64,000 bases of DNA from Parastagonospora avenae f. sp. tritici 18332-5 (taxonomy: Eukaryota; Ascomycota; Dothideomycetes; Pleosporales; Phaeosphaeriaceae). The notes below the pieces were generated by a model. The model ran no database searches, was not told where the DNA came from, and saw only the letters and a program-made list of their open reading frames with translations. The position numbers and the translations under genes are program-made. Shown here in pieces: positions 11,222 to 23,547 of the stretch; the first letter of the stretch is position 1; every line of letters starts with the position of its first letter. The stretch covers positions 682,001-746,000 of the forward strand of contig JAFJTR010000004.1 in the NCBI GenBank assembly GCA_022559985.1, in the 5' to 3' direction.

Positions 11222-11639
11222 GGGCGAGAAGTGCAAGGGGCGAGGTGCATCAAGGCAGGGTAGCATAAGTAGCGCATGTTCATGGTTCCAGCAGCTGAGA
11301 CGGCAGCTCCACTTCAACGTTGCGCCTGTCAACAAACATCCCCCCAATTGCGACCCAATTACTCTTCTCTGCGTGACCCGGGCCACCACACTCTCTTGCA
11401 TCCCCCATCCGTTCATTCTTTATCCATCGACGTCACGTTTCAGCTCACGTGAAGCACTTGTGCAGCGGACCGCACTCTTGGCCAGGCATGCACATCTGAA
11501 TACTCGAAGCAATTTCACGGCTAGCGCAAATCGCCCGGGATTACTATTCTTTGCCGAGCATCTTCACCTGCCCAATTTACACTCGCAGCACCGAGCGGCC
11601 TGTGTCGACCAACCGTGCATTTCCTTCTCCTCGCCCGAC
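11222..11639. promoter_or_regulatory. Intergenic region before the gelsolin-repeat gene
   Basis: 418 bp between ARL2 and the start at 11640, same strand. Pyrimidine-rich toward the downstream ATG, as in many fungal promoters. No specific element is claimed. Confidence 0.4.
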
Positions 11640-14600
11640 ATGGATAGCGAGATCAATCCCAAAGAGTTCGCGCAGCGGATTCGCGAGCTTGGCGCAGAGC
11701 GTGACCAGCAAGACGCCGAACGCGTGAAGAAGCTGGAAGAGGACCTGATTCAAGGCCGCAGCGAGCGATTAGCGCGCAGAGCAGGTGCGTTGACGTGCTT
11801 GGTGATGCTAAGCAGAGGCAGCCCGGACAGACGCTGATGGATTTACTACTAGAACGAGCCCGCTCCATTTCGCCCGACAAGCCCACCACACCGCAATCGC
11901 TTCGCTCCAACGCGGGCGCCCCTCGAGACGTCCAGGAAAAAGCCCACAGCACGCCCACGCCTGTCATGAGCCCGCCCCGCCAAGACAACACCCACGAAGA
12001 GTCGCTGCAGCGCCTGACCAGCGAGCCCGCCCCCATGACGCTCGAAGACACGGAGCCCAAGAAGCCTGTGGCCAGCGCGGCAGCATTGGGGCGCTCAGGC
12101 ACGCTCTCGTGGAAACAGAGGCCGCAGTCCGGCAGCTTGCGGCGCCCGCTCTCAATGGCTTCGCGGTCGCCGGAGCGGTCTGGCAACACATCCCCTACCA
12201 AAACATCTGAGCCCTCATCGCCCGAGCCCAGCACCTCGCGAACATCGATAGCCGCCTCATTGGGCGCCAAGGACCCCTCGTGGTTCAAACAGACACCGGA
12301 CAGAGGCGTTGGCTCGGCCGCGTACAGGCGCAGTCAGGAAGAGGCTGCCTCCGATGCCGGCTCGATATCGGGACGGAGACAGCTGCCCGGCATGTCGCGC
12401 GACTCGACTGCTGAGCCTGAGATCCACAGCCCGCCTCCAGAGAGCATGCGCTCGAGTTCGCCAGGGTCGCGTGGTGGCTCCGTGCGGGGGAGCGCCATGC
12501 TGAACAACCGCTTCTCGACGAGCACATCGATATCCTTGGGAGACACAGACCCCACGGCAAAGACGCGGTCGCCGCTCCCAATGCTCGACTCGCAAAAGTT
12601 TGCGCCGCCCTCTGAGCAGGGCTCTGGGGGAGACGCTGGAGACAGAGAGTCGCGTGCGCTCGCCATGTCCCCTACACAAGGGAGAATATCGCCCGAGCGT
12701 GAACGGTCCGCATCGCCCACCAAAGGCATGGGAGGCTTCGTCCAGAGTGCCATGCTGAAGCGCAGCGACAGCGTCTCCAAGAGATGGAGTACGCAAACAC
12801 CACCCACCCTCACCCGCCAGGGCTCCACCCTAAGCAACCGTAGCAGTGCCATGTCGGGCTACGGTACCCTACCAAGAACCGAAAGACCCTCTACAATGAG
12901 CAGAGACAACTCAATGGAGCCCTCATCTCGCCCGTCCTCCAGCCATAGCAATGCTACAGTCACAAAGAATATGGAGACCGACCGAGCGCCTAGGGAAGAG
13001 TTCGTCAAGCCTGCGCTGCCTCGCCATAACAGGAGCAAGTCAGTCGCCTCATCATTTCACGACAAGGATCAGTCTCACGACGAAACGTCTCCTCCCAGCC
13101 CTTCAAAGCGATGGAGTCCTACCAAGTCGAGCTGGCTGGAGAGCGCGCTGAACAAGCCCGAGTCGCCCAAACTCAAGCAGCCACCTCCAGCGCAACCTGC
13201 GTGGATGGCCGAAATCAATCGCATCAAGCAACAGCGCAGCAGCGTCGATCTCGGCAGAACCAACTCTGCGGAGCCATTCGGCTCTGGTCGAACATCGCCC
13301 ATCAAGGACATTCAATTGAAGCCCGCAAGCCTTCGCAAATTCGAGATCCCTAAGAAGGAATCATCATCTGAGCTGGACAAGATTGGGCGGCCTTCGAGCC
13401 CTCTCAAGTTCGACACTCCGAAGAAGGAAGCGCCTCTAGAGGTGGAAAAGTTGTCGCAGTCCTCACCAAAGCCATCTTTCAGCAAGACTGAAGAGGCGGA
13501 GCCCGCGGAGGTGGAGGCGCCGGCGAAAGAAGAGCCTGTAGCTTCCACCAGAGATTCCTTCAAGGTCGAAGATGCGCCGGTGAAAGCTGCGATCGAGTCC
13601 GCTGAGGTAAAGCCTGTCAGAGCATCTGGACCTCCACAGCCATTCGCAAAACCCAGGCCGGGAACCCCTCCCAAAAAGGATTTCCGAGCTGGCCTGAAAC
13701 CCAGACAGCCGATCGACGACGGCTCCAAGAAGGGCGAAGTGACGGAGTTCCAAAACGTGTTCGGCAAGTTGAGGAAGGCTGAGACCAAGAACTACGTTGC
13801 ACCCGACGTGCTCAAAACGAACATCCTCACTGGCAAGAACGCTCTCAACCAGACCGGCGGCCCAAAGCCTACTGTGCGCCGCGACGAATTCAGAGAGAGC
13901 TTGATTAAAAAGAAGTCAACAATGCAATTGAAAGCACAGGAAGAGGGCTCGGTCCTCAAAAAGGCAGACGCGGCAGCTGAAGCCGCTCCACCGCCCGAGG
14001 CCATTGCCAGGAGGGGCACTCTTGGTCGCGCGGATAGTGTGTCAAAGCCTGCCCCTCTAGAGAAGCCGAAGCAAGCTACGCCGGAGGCCCTCGCAAGGAA
14101 GAAGAGCCTTCGTGTGATAAAGCCTGTCATCGACGACAAACCTATACAGCCAGCTCCCTTGTTCGCACCCAAGGAACCGGCCAAGGCCAGCAAGCTAGCT
14201 GATCGGTTCAACCCAGCGCTGGCTGGCATACTTGCTCGTGGACCGCCTTCACTAACGACCAACAAGTCTACATCAAGTGCTGATGGGACTGAGTCACCGT
14301 CCAGGCCTGTCCAGGAGGAGAGAAAAACCGGACCAGCTCCAGAGCTACAACACATGACCAAAGGCCGAGCGCGGGGACCGAAGCGGCGACCAGCTGCCAA
14401 GCAGGCCACTTCCGAGCAGGAGAAGAATGTTCCACAGAAGGTGACTCCAGATGTTGCTGCTGTTCCTTTGGTGAAGCCTGAGCATGTTCTTCCTAGCTCC
14501 ATACTTTCCAAAACTAACGGACCTTCAGAGGAGCTACCGTTGACGAAGACGCCCAGTAGACAATCCATCATCGGAAAGCCAGCCACGCCGGCAAAGTCCG

Positions 14601-16846
14601 CACGAATCTCGTCGGGACAATATAGCAAATCCACGCCGGAGCCTTCCCAGAAGCCAGCCTCGTTGGAAATGGATAGAGTGTCTGGGTTTCAGGATGCCGC
14701 AACGAAGTCCCCTCGCCCGGATTCCATTGCCTCGCCACGGATTTCGTCACCAGGTGTGCCCAAAAAGCCCGCATCGCTGGAATCGGAGAGAAGAGTATCT
14801 GGCTCCTATGCTACACCTCAAAAGTCTGCTGCACCTCCACCAACGCAGTCACCTAAACCGGGTTCGGCAGCGTCTTCGCCAGCTCCATTCCAATCGAGAT
14901 TCTCACGCACATTGCCGAGTACTCCATCAAATGCAAGCAAGCCAGTGGTGGAGAGTCCTAAGCCAGAGATACTGAAGGAGATTGCGCCTCCCAACGTTCA
15001 AGTCGCCCCAGTAAAGAACGAACCAACACCAGAAAGATCGTCCTTTGCCTCTGTGAAGAGTGCGACAGCTTTATGGGGTAGACAGTCAGCATCGTCCTCG
15101 CCACTGGCATCACGGACGAAGACTCCAATCAAGCTACCAACAAAGGCCGATGAACAGGCAGCAATGCAGGATGCCGGACTTGTTCGATCACCCGAGGCTG
15201 CTTCCGCCTCTAAGCCGGCGTCGATTGCTTCTCCTAAATCCCAGCCCATGTCTCCTGTAACTTCGAAACCTATGCCTGCCAAGCCCAAACCCACCGGTCT
15301 AGGATTCAGTCTGAGCACACTGGGAAGCTATCTGCCGGCGAGATCACGCGAGTCGACCCCGCAAACTCCATCGAACGACTATCCTACCTCGCCCCCGTTG
15401 AGTGGAGGCAGACCTCAGTCTGAGCCATTCAAAGGATCTCCTGCGCCCGCAAAGCACGATGGCTTGTTTGCAGAATTCTTTGACGATGCGCCCATCACAG
15501 AAGGCCGTCTTCCAGAGGCCATCGACACTGTACGCATCCTCAAGACACCCCCAGTTGACTTTGGGCCCTCTGGCAAGATCCGGACGCTGCGCAAGCAGAT
15601 CTATGAAGTGACAGGCGATGGCAAGCTTACGCCCGTTCCGGAGCAAGAGGAGCATATCCTCTTCCAGGACTCACTGTATCTTTGCACTCACGTTTTTGGT
15701 GATTCTAAGGGCGCCAAGCACACAGATGTGTACCTCTGGGCAGGAAATGGCGTTGCAGAACCCATCATCGAGGATGTGCAACTCTTTGCGAAGAACCATG
15801 CCAAACAGAACCAAGGCAGGCTTGTTACTGTTCGCCAAGGACACGAGCCCCCTAACTTCTTCGAAGCACTGGGTGGGATTGTCATCACCAGACGCGGATC
15901 GAAGCCAGCTGCGAGAGAGTTCATGCTTTGCGGCCGCCGACACATCGGCCACCTTGCCTTTGACGAAGTCGACCTGTCCCTCAAGAGCTTGTGCTCGGCG
16001 TTCCCCTACCTCATCTCCGCACCAAACGGCAGATTTTATGTCTGGAAAGGCCGCGGTTGCTGTCCCGAAGAGCTGGCAGGAGCCCGCTTGATGAGCATGG
16101 ATCTCAATCCCACAGGTGACATCACCGAGATCGACGAGGGCGATGAGCCACAAGACTTTATCGAAGCCTTCCCGCCGCCAGTCCTCCCAAACAAAGGCAA
16201 AGGCCCAGCCATTCCACGCTCAGCCGATCACTGGCGCTATAAAGCTACGTCCGAGAAGTATCGCGCGCGACTGTACAAGATCGAGCAAAACTCAACATCG
16301 TCCGGGTGGGGACAAGCACTCCAGGTGAGCAGCTCCTTCTTCGCGACGCTTCGCCGGCCCAGCTGGAGCGGAACAAACACTGAACAGAGGCCACAGACGC
16401 CAGTAACACCGGGAGTCGCATCAATGAGCGTCAAGGAAATCATGCCATTCTGCCAACGGGATCTGGAGCCAGAAAGCATCTACGTCCTGGATGCTTTCTT
16501 CGAGATGTACATGTAAGTCAACCCTTCTGGCCCTCAAACAATCACGATTACTAACACAATATCCAGCATCATCGGCGCTTTGTCCCGCACGCAAAGCCAA
16601 GCATTCTCCACCGCTCTCCTGTTCGCGCAAGAATACGGCATCCTCGCCGTCTCGGAGGAAGACCGGCCGTTTATGCCCGTCACCACTGTAGTCATGGAGG
16701 GCGTGCCCCGCGACATGAAGGCTGTCTTCAGACATTGGGACGACGCACTGATTCCCGCCGCTGGCCTGATGCGAGGTAAACTCGGCCGCGGCAAGAGTCT
16801 GCGTATCGTTGGGTTGGATAAGGCCATTGAGGCGACGAGGCGATAG
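11640..16846 (+). CDS. Gelsolin-repeat protein with very long disordered N-terminus (DUF4045-type)
   Basis: Three exons: 11640-11784, 11853-16512 and 16567-16846, with introns of 68 and 54 nt; 1,694 residues. Splicing joins SERLARRA directly to ERARSISPDKP and, near the end, FEMY to IIIGALSRTQSQAF. Residues 1-48 form a charged helix (ELGAERDQQDAERVKK). About residues 50-1250 are Ser/Pro/Lys-rich, with many SP and TP sites and repeated KPASLE segments, so probably unstructured and phosphorylated. From about 1257 the chain is folded, with gelsolin-like repeats (HILFQDSLYLCTHVF, DVYLWAGNGV, RFYVWKGRG, SIYVLDAFFEMYIIIG). Fungal proteins of this design are annotated as gelsolin-repeat proteins carrying DUF4045. 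An actin-related role is expected from the repeats but is not shown. Function otherwise unknown. Confidence 0.9.
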
Positions 16847-17149
16847 CGAGACATGTAGATTAGTTTCTTGATTCTTCTTCTGAGCCGTACGATATCTTTA
16901 GACATGGCTTTTTTCTCTTACTTCGGTTCGGCGCAAAAGTGGATAGGATAGGAGAGCATGTGGCATGGGTATTGGCGTTCCCTTCCTCAACAGTCACGCC
17001 CATACGTGAATGAAACTCATGAACATTACCACTCCAGTAACTTTTCGCTTGTCAGTTTCCTCTTTCTACTACATGTGGGACGATTCACAATCTATTCCCA
17101 ACAACACAAGTCATGGCACATGTCACATGTCGTGTCGTTGAGTACTCTC

Positions 17150-17240
17150 GGCGCCACAATCTTCGGTCGTACTCAGAAGTTCTAGACTAACCTGACTACG
17201 GCGCCACCCGGATACGCCCGTTGCGTCCATGTGGCGCCAC
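17150..17240. repeat. Three GGCGCCAC boxes, one a full palindrome
   Basis: GGCGCCAC occurs at 17150-17157, 17200-17207 and 17233-17240. The third extends to the perfect 10-bp palindrome GTGGCGCCAC (17231-17240). It lies 0.3-0.4 kb beyond the stop of the gelsolin-repeat gene. Function unknown; it could be a protein-binding site or chance. Confidence 0.5.
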
Positions 17241-19091
17241 GGACGGGGTGTTGTAATGCCGTGCAGGGCACGACGCAACGTGCTTGCTTTTGGTATTACT
17301 TCTGGTGTTGGTCTCTACGTAACAACAACATCCGTGGCCCTACACAATGATCTAACAGCACATTTGGAACTTTACGAAGCAGCCGGGGTGGATACACAGC
17401 TACAGCATACTCCTGCATACTTGCACAGAGATATATGAAGGTATACAGGATACACTGTCACTTTTTAGAATTGGGTAATAGGCGGGATGTTTATCGGCAT
17501 CGCATGGTGTGTAGTAGTGCCACCCTTGGTGTTCGTCGGTATATAGTGCTTTTAGTGTTGGGTGTTGGAAACCGGTACCCACGTGGCTGCGGGTGAGGCT
17601 AGAGTAGAGCCGCATAGAGTGCTTACCATGGGACGGGGCTTTGAGTTAGGTTGGGTTTCGCAGTGGGGTTTCAATTGTTTGAGATCGTGTTGAGTATGGT
17701 GATAGTGGGGTTGCGAGGTAGGTCCTGCAGGTTCTCAACTAGTCCACAAAGGAAAGTAAACAGGACCATAGCGTAGCGTGGATGTGTACACGGTGCTATT
17801 GCGTTTCGAATGTTGGGAGATGTGTGTGCCTTCGGGGTATTGAATGAGCTACCTATGGACCTGTAGTATATGGAACTTTTTCTTGGATACATGTAATTTA
17901 GGATACACGGCCCTGTAGACACGCGGAAGTGCACGCGATCTCGATGCTCATGGGGCGCTATCTCGATCGATGCCCGCAAACATCTATGAACATACTGCAG
18001 CTAGTCAGCTAGGACGGAAAGTACTAGGGGCTTCGAAGAGCCCGAAGCTATACACGGGCTCGTTCGACTTCGGCCGCAACAGCATTGCTCTGTGTATACC
18101 TCCAGGCTCCGGGATGAGCTGCGGATGGATACTTCCCACCAACCTGCAGGACTCCGGCTTGTCAGGTACAACGGAAGAACTCTCGGTATAGCCCTGATGT
18201 TACACCCTGGTCCCATTCCGTCGTGGTCGCAGTGACTCGACTCCTCGTCGCACCATACTCCAACACCACACGCTCACGCCCTGACCACACGTCTAATCCG
18301 CTTTCAATTCCTATACTACCTATTTTGTAAATCTCGACGTGCACGCCCCTCGTCCCAAGACGGGCGGAAGCACACATCCCCAGCTCTCAGCCTCGTTTTG
18401 GGTGTTCGAGGCGCTAAAATTCGGTACCGCGGTCCGTGGGTGCAATTAATATTTTGATTGACCCGGCCACGAGACTGTGCGACATGATGACGACACTGGC
18501 AGTGTGAATCTGGAGCCGAAGAACGTGGGTGCTGGGAATAAGACGTTGCAAGCTGGATTGCATGTAGAGTTGTGTGTTGGAATGAGAGTGGTGGTGAGGA
18601 TCTAGCGTAAGCCAGACGGTTTCGCGTGCAATTTCAACCACCGGTGTTTCTGCGCAATGTTGGCTTGATCGGCACAGCTGCCATCAAACAGACTACAGGT
18701 GGTGTGGAGCCCTTCACGTCGTCTCCGCGCCACACTCAAGCCCATCGAGACTCGCTCCCAAGCTTGTGCGATTGCGCCGAGTACCGAGTGGCATCCTGGG
18801 CACTAAAAGGTCCGATATGGTAGCCGGGTTGACTACCGTTTCACTGCCGCAGCACCAATCTGTGTAGATTAAATCGCCACTGGAGCGGACCAATGGCAGC
18901 GCCACGTGAACGTGCGGGTGACACTGCAACACCTCGCTTCGTGATGGAGAGGCAACAAAGCAAGTATGCAGGCCAGTAGCGTGCAGCGAGAAATTACCAG
19001 GTCGAGGAGACGACATAGATTAATCGATAGATGAAGAAAATGGGGTGCAGGAGGTTAGAGTTTAGGGCGACGACTGCTGAAGGGAGAAAAG

Positions 19092-19097
19092 TATATA
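19092..19097 (+). promoter_or_regulatory. TATA-like box of the AA9 gene
   Basis: TATATA within AAGTATATAGAG, 110 bp upstream of the ATG at 19207, a reasonable position for a strongly inducible secreted-enzyme gene. Called on sequence and position alone. Confidence 0.45.
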
Positions 19098-19206
19098 GAG
19101 CGACATAGAACCCGTCTGTTAAGATCAGCTCGACAGGATATCAGAACAAGCAGCAAGCATCCACTGACCAATCCCACTCCTCCATTCTCGCTCTCTTCTT
19201 CCAATC

Positions 19207-20026
19207 ATGAAGTCCTTCATTGCAGCCATCGCTCTCCCAGCGCTCGTCGCTGCCCACGGCCATGTCGACAAAGTCATCGCTGATGGCAAAGAGTACCAGG
19301 GCTGGAACGCTGCTCTCAAGTACCAGAACCCCATCCCCGCCACCGTCGGATGGCAGGCAGACAACCTCGACAACGGCTTCGTGAGCCCCGACAGCTTCGG
19401 CAAGACTGATGTCGTGTGCCACAAGCAGGGCAAGAGCAACGGCGCCTCCGTGCCTGTCAAGCCCGGAAGCAAAGTCACCTTCAAATGGGTTCGTCTTCCC
19501 ATCCCCTCCCATCCCATATCCAACTAACCCCCCTTCGCAGGACACCTGGCCCGTCAGCCACGTCGGCCCCGTACAAGAATACATCGCGCCCGTGTCCGGT
19601 GACTTCAGCAGCGCCAACCCAGCCACCCTGCAATGGACCAAGATCGCCTCGTCGGCGTGGAAATCCGGCTCCAACCCAGGCACCTGGGCGACTGACGACC
19701 TGATCAAGAACAACTTTAGCTGGGACCTGACGATCCCCAACCTCGCGCCGGGCAACTACGTGCTGCGCCACGAGATCATTGCGCTGCACGCTGCGGGCCA
19801 GCAGAACGGTGCGCAGGCGTATCCCCAGTGCATCAACATTGTGGTGTCTGGAAGTGGGACTGTGAAGCCCAGTGGTGGTGTTGTTGGAACGAGCCTTTAC
19901 ACGGCGACGGATCCGGGGATCATGTTTAATGTCTTCAGGAGCTTTACTAGCTACCCTGTCCCCGGGCCGGCGGTCGCGAGCTTGAAAAAGAGGGATGAGC
20001 GCGAGCATGCGAGGGACTTTGCTTAG
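19207..20026 (+). CDS. AA9 lytic polysaccharide monooxygenase (former GH61), secreted
   Basis: Two exons, 19207-19488 and 19541-20026, with a 52-nt phase-0 intron; 255 residues. AA9 enzymes are copper monooxygenases that oxidatively cleave cellulose and related glucans outside the cell. The signal peptide is residues 1-16 (ending ALVAA), leaving His17 as the mature N-terminus, the first ligand of the copper histidine brace. The second histidine is His101 in PVSHVGP and the axial tyrosine is Tyr188 in AYPQCINI. NYVLRHEIIALH and Cys191 are also family-typical. There is no carbohydrate-binding module; the tail ends in a short basic/acidic stretch (KKRDEREHARD). A TATA-like box lies 110 bp upstream. 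All catalytic residues are present and nothing is broken. It implies growth on plant cell wall. Confidence 0.95.
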
Positions 20027-21919
20027 ATGGGTCGGGTGGTGGAGTTGGCTGTAGGATGGGATGGTTTGGCATGCTGAGCGTCGGGAGGATATGGTTGACT
20101 TTGTATATAGAGATGACTTCTGTTCTGATGTAGATATTTAAACATGGTGTTTTCCAAGTCGATGTATCTTGCCAGTGTGTTGTCTTTCGTTGGAATTGTC
20201 GGTTCGTCTTGCCGTTGCAAAAAGGACTTACTCTTATTTGGGACAACTTCTCTTAAAGAGAGAGGCAAGTTCTATTCCATATTGTCAGTGACACCACATC
20301 CGCGTAGCCGATTTGCTTCACCGCTAAGCAGCTTGAGATGTTAAAAGCTCGACATAGGCGATTTGTGAATCAAGCAATATCAGACTATATCCAAAATACT
20401 CGATTCTGGGCGTAGATAGATTCCGTCCATCCGATATTCCCAAGCTTGTACCATTGCCTTGCTTGAGACAGTACGGAGGACTATCCCGGGACGGTATGCA
20501 GCGCAGCCTGTTGCAAGATGGGCACAGGCGCTGCGTTGTTTGTTGTTCCTGGATAAGCACATGGGTCATCTGATATCGTGTCGGATCCTAGTAGTGTCTT
20601 TCTCATATCGCGAAGTATAATGACCAAGTCGTCGGTAGCGCTTACACTTGTAGCTGGACTGGGTGGTATCCTTGGATGCTTCTTTGATTATGTACGATTT
20701 CAGTAGCGGAGCCGTTCAAATTGAATTCTTTCCCGTGACCCGTATGAGAAGGTCGGATGCGTGAAGTTGTTCGCTATGCTGATGCTGTTTTAATAGCTGT
20801 AAGGATACATCATGTCGATTGCACTATCGTTCCAGTATGAAGACACCGACGACCCGTCTCAACCTCCAGACCTAGGAATGACGTTGTAAAAAGGTAGTGC
20901 TTGGCGCTGATGCACCTGTTCGACATTTGTCCGTGTGAAAGTCCGGGCCCGCTGGGATCATATGTATTCACGGACCTTCCCGGCTGATCGGACGATGAAA
21001 CTGCCATCACCTCCAAATTCTCATCCGGATAAGGCACACTTATAAGATTATCGTCGACATGGTCCGGCACATGGTTGATCATCCTCATCCGCGGCGTTCC
21101 TTGCAAGGCGCATTCCTCTTGGCGTTGAGATGACGCGTCAGCATCGCAACCACACCAAACGCATCTCCTTCACCAGCCCCCAAGACCTCCGACTGTGCAA
21201 CCAAGACGGCCCCTGAGACCAAGACGAATGGCCAGCCTATGAACACACTGCGCCTCCACAGTCCGTCAGTTCCGCTGGAACGGGACAAGCTTGGTCCCGA
21301 GTTTGTTGACAGGCTCAGCCACGCCGGATCGTAGCGGGTATCATCACCAAGAGCACCGAGTTGCAGACTGACGCGTTCCTGGACCCCAAACGGGCAGGGT
21401 GCAGGCTGTTATTTACGGCAACCTACACGGGAAAGGTGATATCAGCCAATGGAGTGTGCGCGATCAGAGAGGCCGGTCTGCGATGGGTAAGATGCCGCAC
21501 GAAACGTCTGACCGGATCGGGAAGTGCGTAGAAAAGCGCCATGAAGGATACAAAAAAGCCAGCAAGCAACACCATGCCGTTTGTTGTTCTGTTTGCGAGC
21601 GACAAATATTGAGCATTCACTTGTCTTGTCTTGTTCACTTTCCTTTCACCTCATTTTTCCCTGCGTCAAGGTCCATCGCTGTCACATCCCGTCCAACACT
21701 AACATTCCTCATCCGCCCACTCCGCGAGCTCCCGCTGACAGCCTTGGAAGTGCTTACGAAGGTGCTGCGCATTTCTTGGGCTTCTCACTTATATCTGCCT
21801 GAGCAACCAACTACACGCAAAACTTCTGCAACCCGCACACAAATACAGCCCACGTGCAATAAACATCACCATAATCTCTGTACCACCCACAAACAATCAC
21901 CCATACCCATCCAGCAAAA
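20027..21919. other. 1.9-kb intergenic region
   Basis: No supported gene. A 66-codon frame at 20144-20344 starts with a signal-peptide-like segment, but it lies in the AA9 3' flank and lacks other support. A minus-strand hydrophobic frame near 21085-21288 does not chain to a gene. The pyrimidine-rich stretch at about 21600-21700 probably belongs to the promoter of the next gene. Confidence 0.45.
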
Positions 21920-22342
21920 ATGTACACCCCCCACCATCCCACTACGCTCCTCAAGGCGACCACACTCTACAAGCGCGACAACATGGGCTTCGTTATCCCC
22001 CCCTGGGCCATCATCCTGCTCGTCATGCTCGGTGGCGGCTTCGCAATCTGCTGTGGCTACGCCATGTTCCGCTTCTACTACGAGCCGTCGGACGAGACCA
22101 AGTGGGCGAAGCGGCGGCCCGAGCAGGATGCGTACATGCGGGAGGTACGAGAGAGGCATTGGCATGAGATGAGTAAGCGGACGGGAGGAGGGTATCTGTA
22201 TCCGCCTGGAAGGAGTGGGGGGCGAGGTGGAGGGGGGGATTTGGCACATGCGCCGATAAGTCCTAGGTAAGTTGTTGTGGAAAGAAGGGGAGAATGAGGG
22301 CTAATAAGTGGCAGCGGGAATAGTAACACGACGTATGGATGA
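21920..22342 (+). CDS. Small single-pass membrane protein, function unknown
   Basis: Exon 1 is 21920-22266 and a 28-nt exon 2 is 22315-22342; 124 residues. The intron of 48 nt has a consensus GTAAGT donor, a CTAAT branch-like site and a CAG acceptor. Without splicing the frame stops at 22270 (116 residues). After a short lumenal or extracellular segment come IPPWAIILLVMLGGGF and AICCGYAMF (one membrane span at about 27-50), then a charged cytoplasmic segment with RRPEQDAYMREVRERHWHEM and a Gly-rich tail. The span plus PEQDAYMREVRER looks like a small conserved ascomycete family without known function. The context gives no clue to its role. Confidence 0.72.
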
Positions 22343-23547
22343 AGGAGTGGATGTGATGGCGTGATGGAATATCGAGACGATCATCGTGGACGGACCGGGC
22401 TGCGCCGATCGAATGCATTTATGGAGCGAGAGAAGACTAGATGATGGACCGCTTGCATCGAAAGGCCTGCGTGGAGTAGAAGAAGACCCGAAGAATCCGG
22501 CACACAAGGCGCCGAGCAGAAGAGATGGAATATGAGCAGTTGAAGATGTCTGTGTCGTGTGGGTAACACATGTCGCCATAGAGGATAGACGCTCAGCGAC
22601 AGACCCAGAATGCGTATGGAGAAGGCATGTGCATCTCATCGCCGGCCGCACACGCCGCCCCCTCAAGCCGAGGAGGAAGAAGACATAGACAGACCGCATA
22701 GACTCACGACCCACGACCCAATCGAATGAAATCACGAAACCTCAGCAATACTTCGTACCCGTACTCATCACACTATTTCGAATACTTTCAAGGCCTTCCA
22801 TCCCGCCATTCACGCGCAATATACCGTAACGCCATCACCTTCAACACTTTCCGCCCCCATCCCCTCTACAGCGCTCCCGCCAATCCCCATAGCCCCGTCT
22901 TTCCGCTGCACCCATGATGGTACTGGGAAATCGTCACCAGCACGCCAAATCTGTCTGTCCAAATCCCTCACATCCACGCCTCCTCCACACTTCCTCCCAA
23001 CCACCAACCATAAAAAACCTCGCATCCAGCGCCCCGCTCGCATACACATGCACATACACATACATCGCAGCATGCTGTGCTGTTCAGCGCGCTAGAGATC
23101 AGGCCCGTCCTCGCGCTCGCTATATAGCCTGGGGGTACACGCAGCATCACTGAGTTGCGATTGAGATGGGGGAGGGGAGGTGGGGCGGGTGTATTTTCAG
23201 TATAGCAAAAGCCACTATGAAGGGCTGCTGGAGGTAGGTGATGGGACCGGGTGTAGTTTGAGAAGGTGTGTTGGTGCCGTTGACGTTCTTCTTCTTCGAC
23301 GTGTATGTATGTCTGGCAGATGCGTGCTGTGCAGGTCACGCTTTCCATGAGGTATGCGCGGCATCGTTGGGTGCAGGGTGTGAGTGTGGTGACGATGTGT
23401 ACATCTCCAGGCTGTGACGGGGACGAGATAGCGGGAATGGCGATAGCCTGTTGCGTGTTGAACAGACGTATTAGTATTTCCTGTGCTGTGTTGCATAACT
23501 CCTCAACGGTATAGCTCCGCAAATCACAATCTTAAACGGGTATATCG
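22343..23547. other. 1.2-kb intergenic region with a CA-rich stretch
   Basis: Convergent 3' flanks. It holds a short CA-rich run near 23045-23070 and no gene I can support. Confidence 0.5.

Larger units (their letters stand above)
16847..19206. other. 2.36-kb intergenic region
   Basis: Apart from the GGCGCCAC boxes near 17.2 kb and the AA9 promoter at the right end, I see no gene. The reading frames are short, overlap on both strands and match nothing I recognise. Confidence 0.5.

Noticed and set aside
13792..14634. 280-codon minus-strand frame inside the gelsolin-repeat gene
   Set aside because: Antisense to a 4.6-kb open exon with a consistent family; GC-rich codon bias opens antisense frames.
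20144..20344. 66-codon frame with a signal-like N-terminus, as a small secreted protein
   Set aside because: It starts in the AA9 3' flank and the part after the hydrophobic segment has no cysteine pattern or family.
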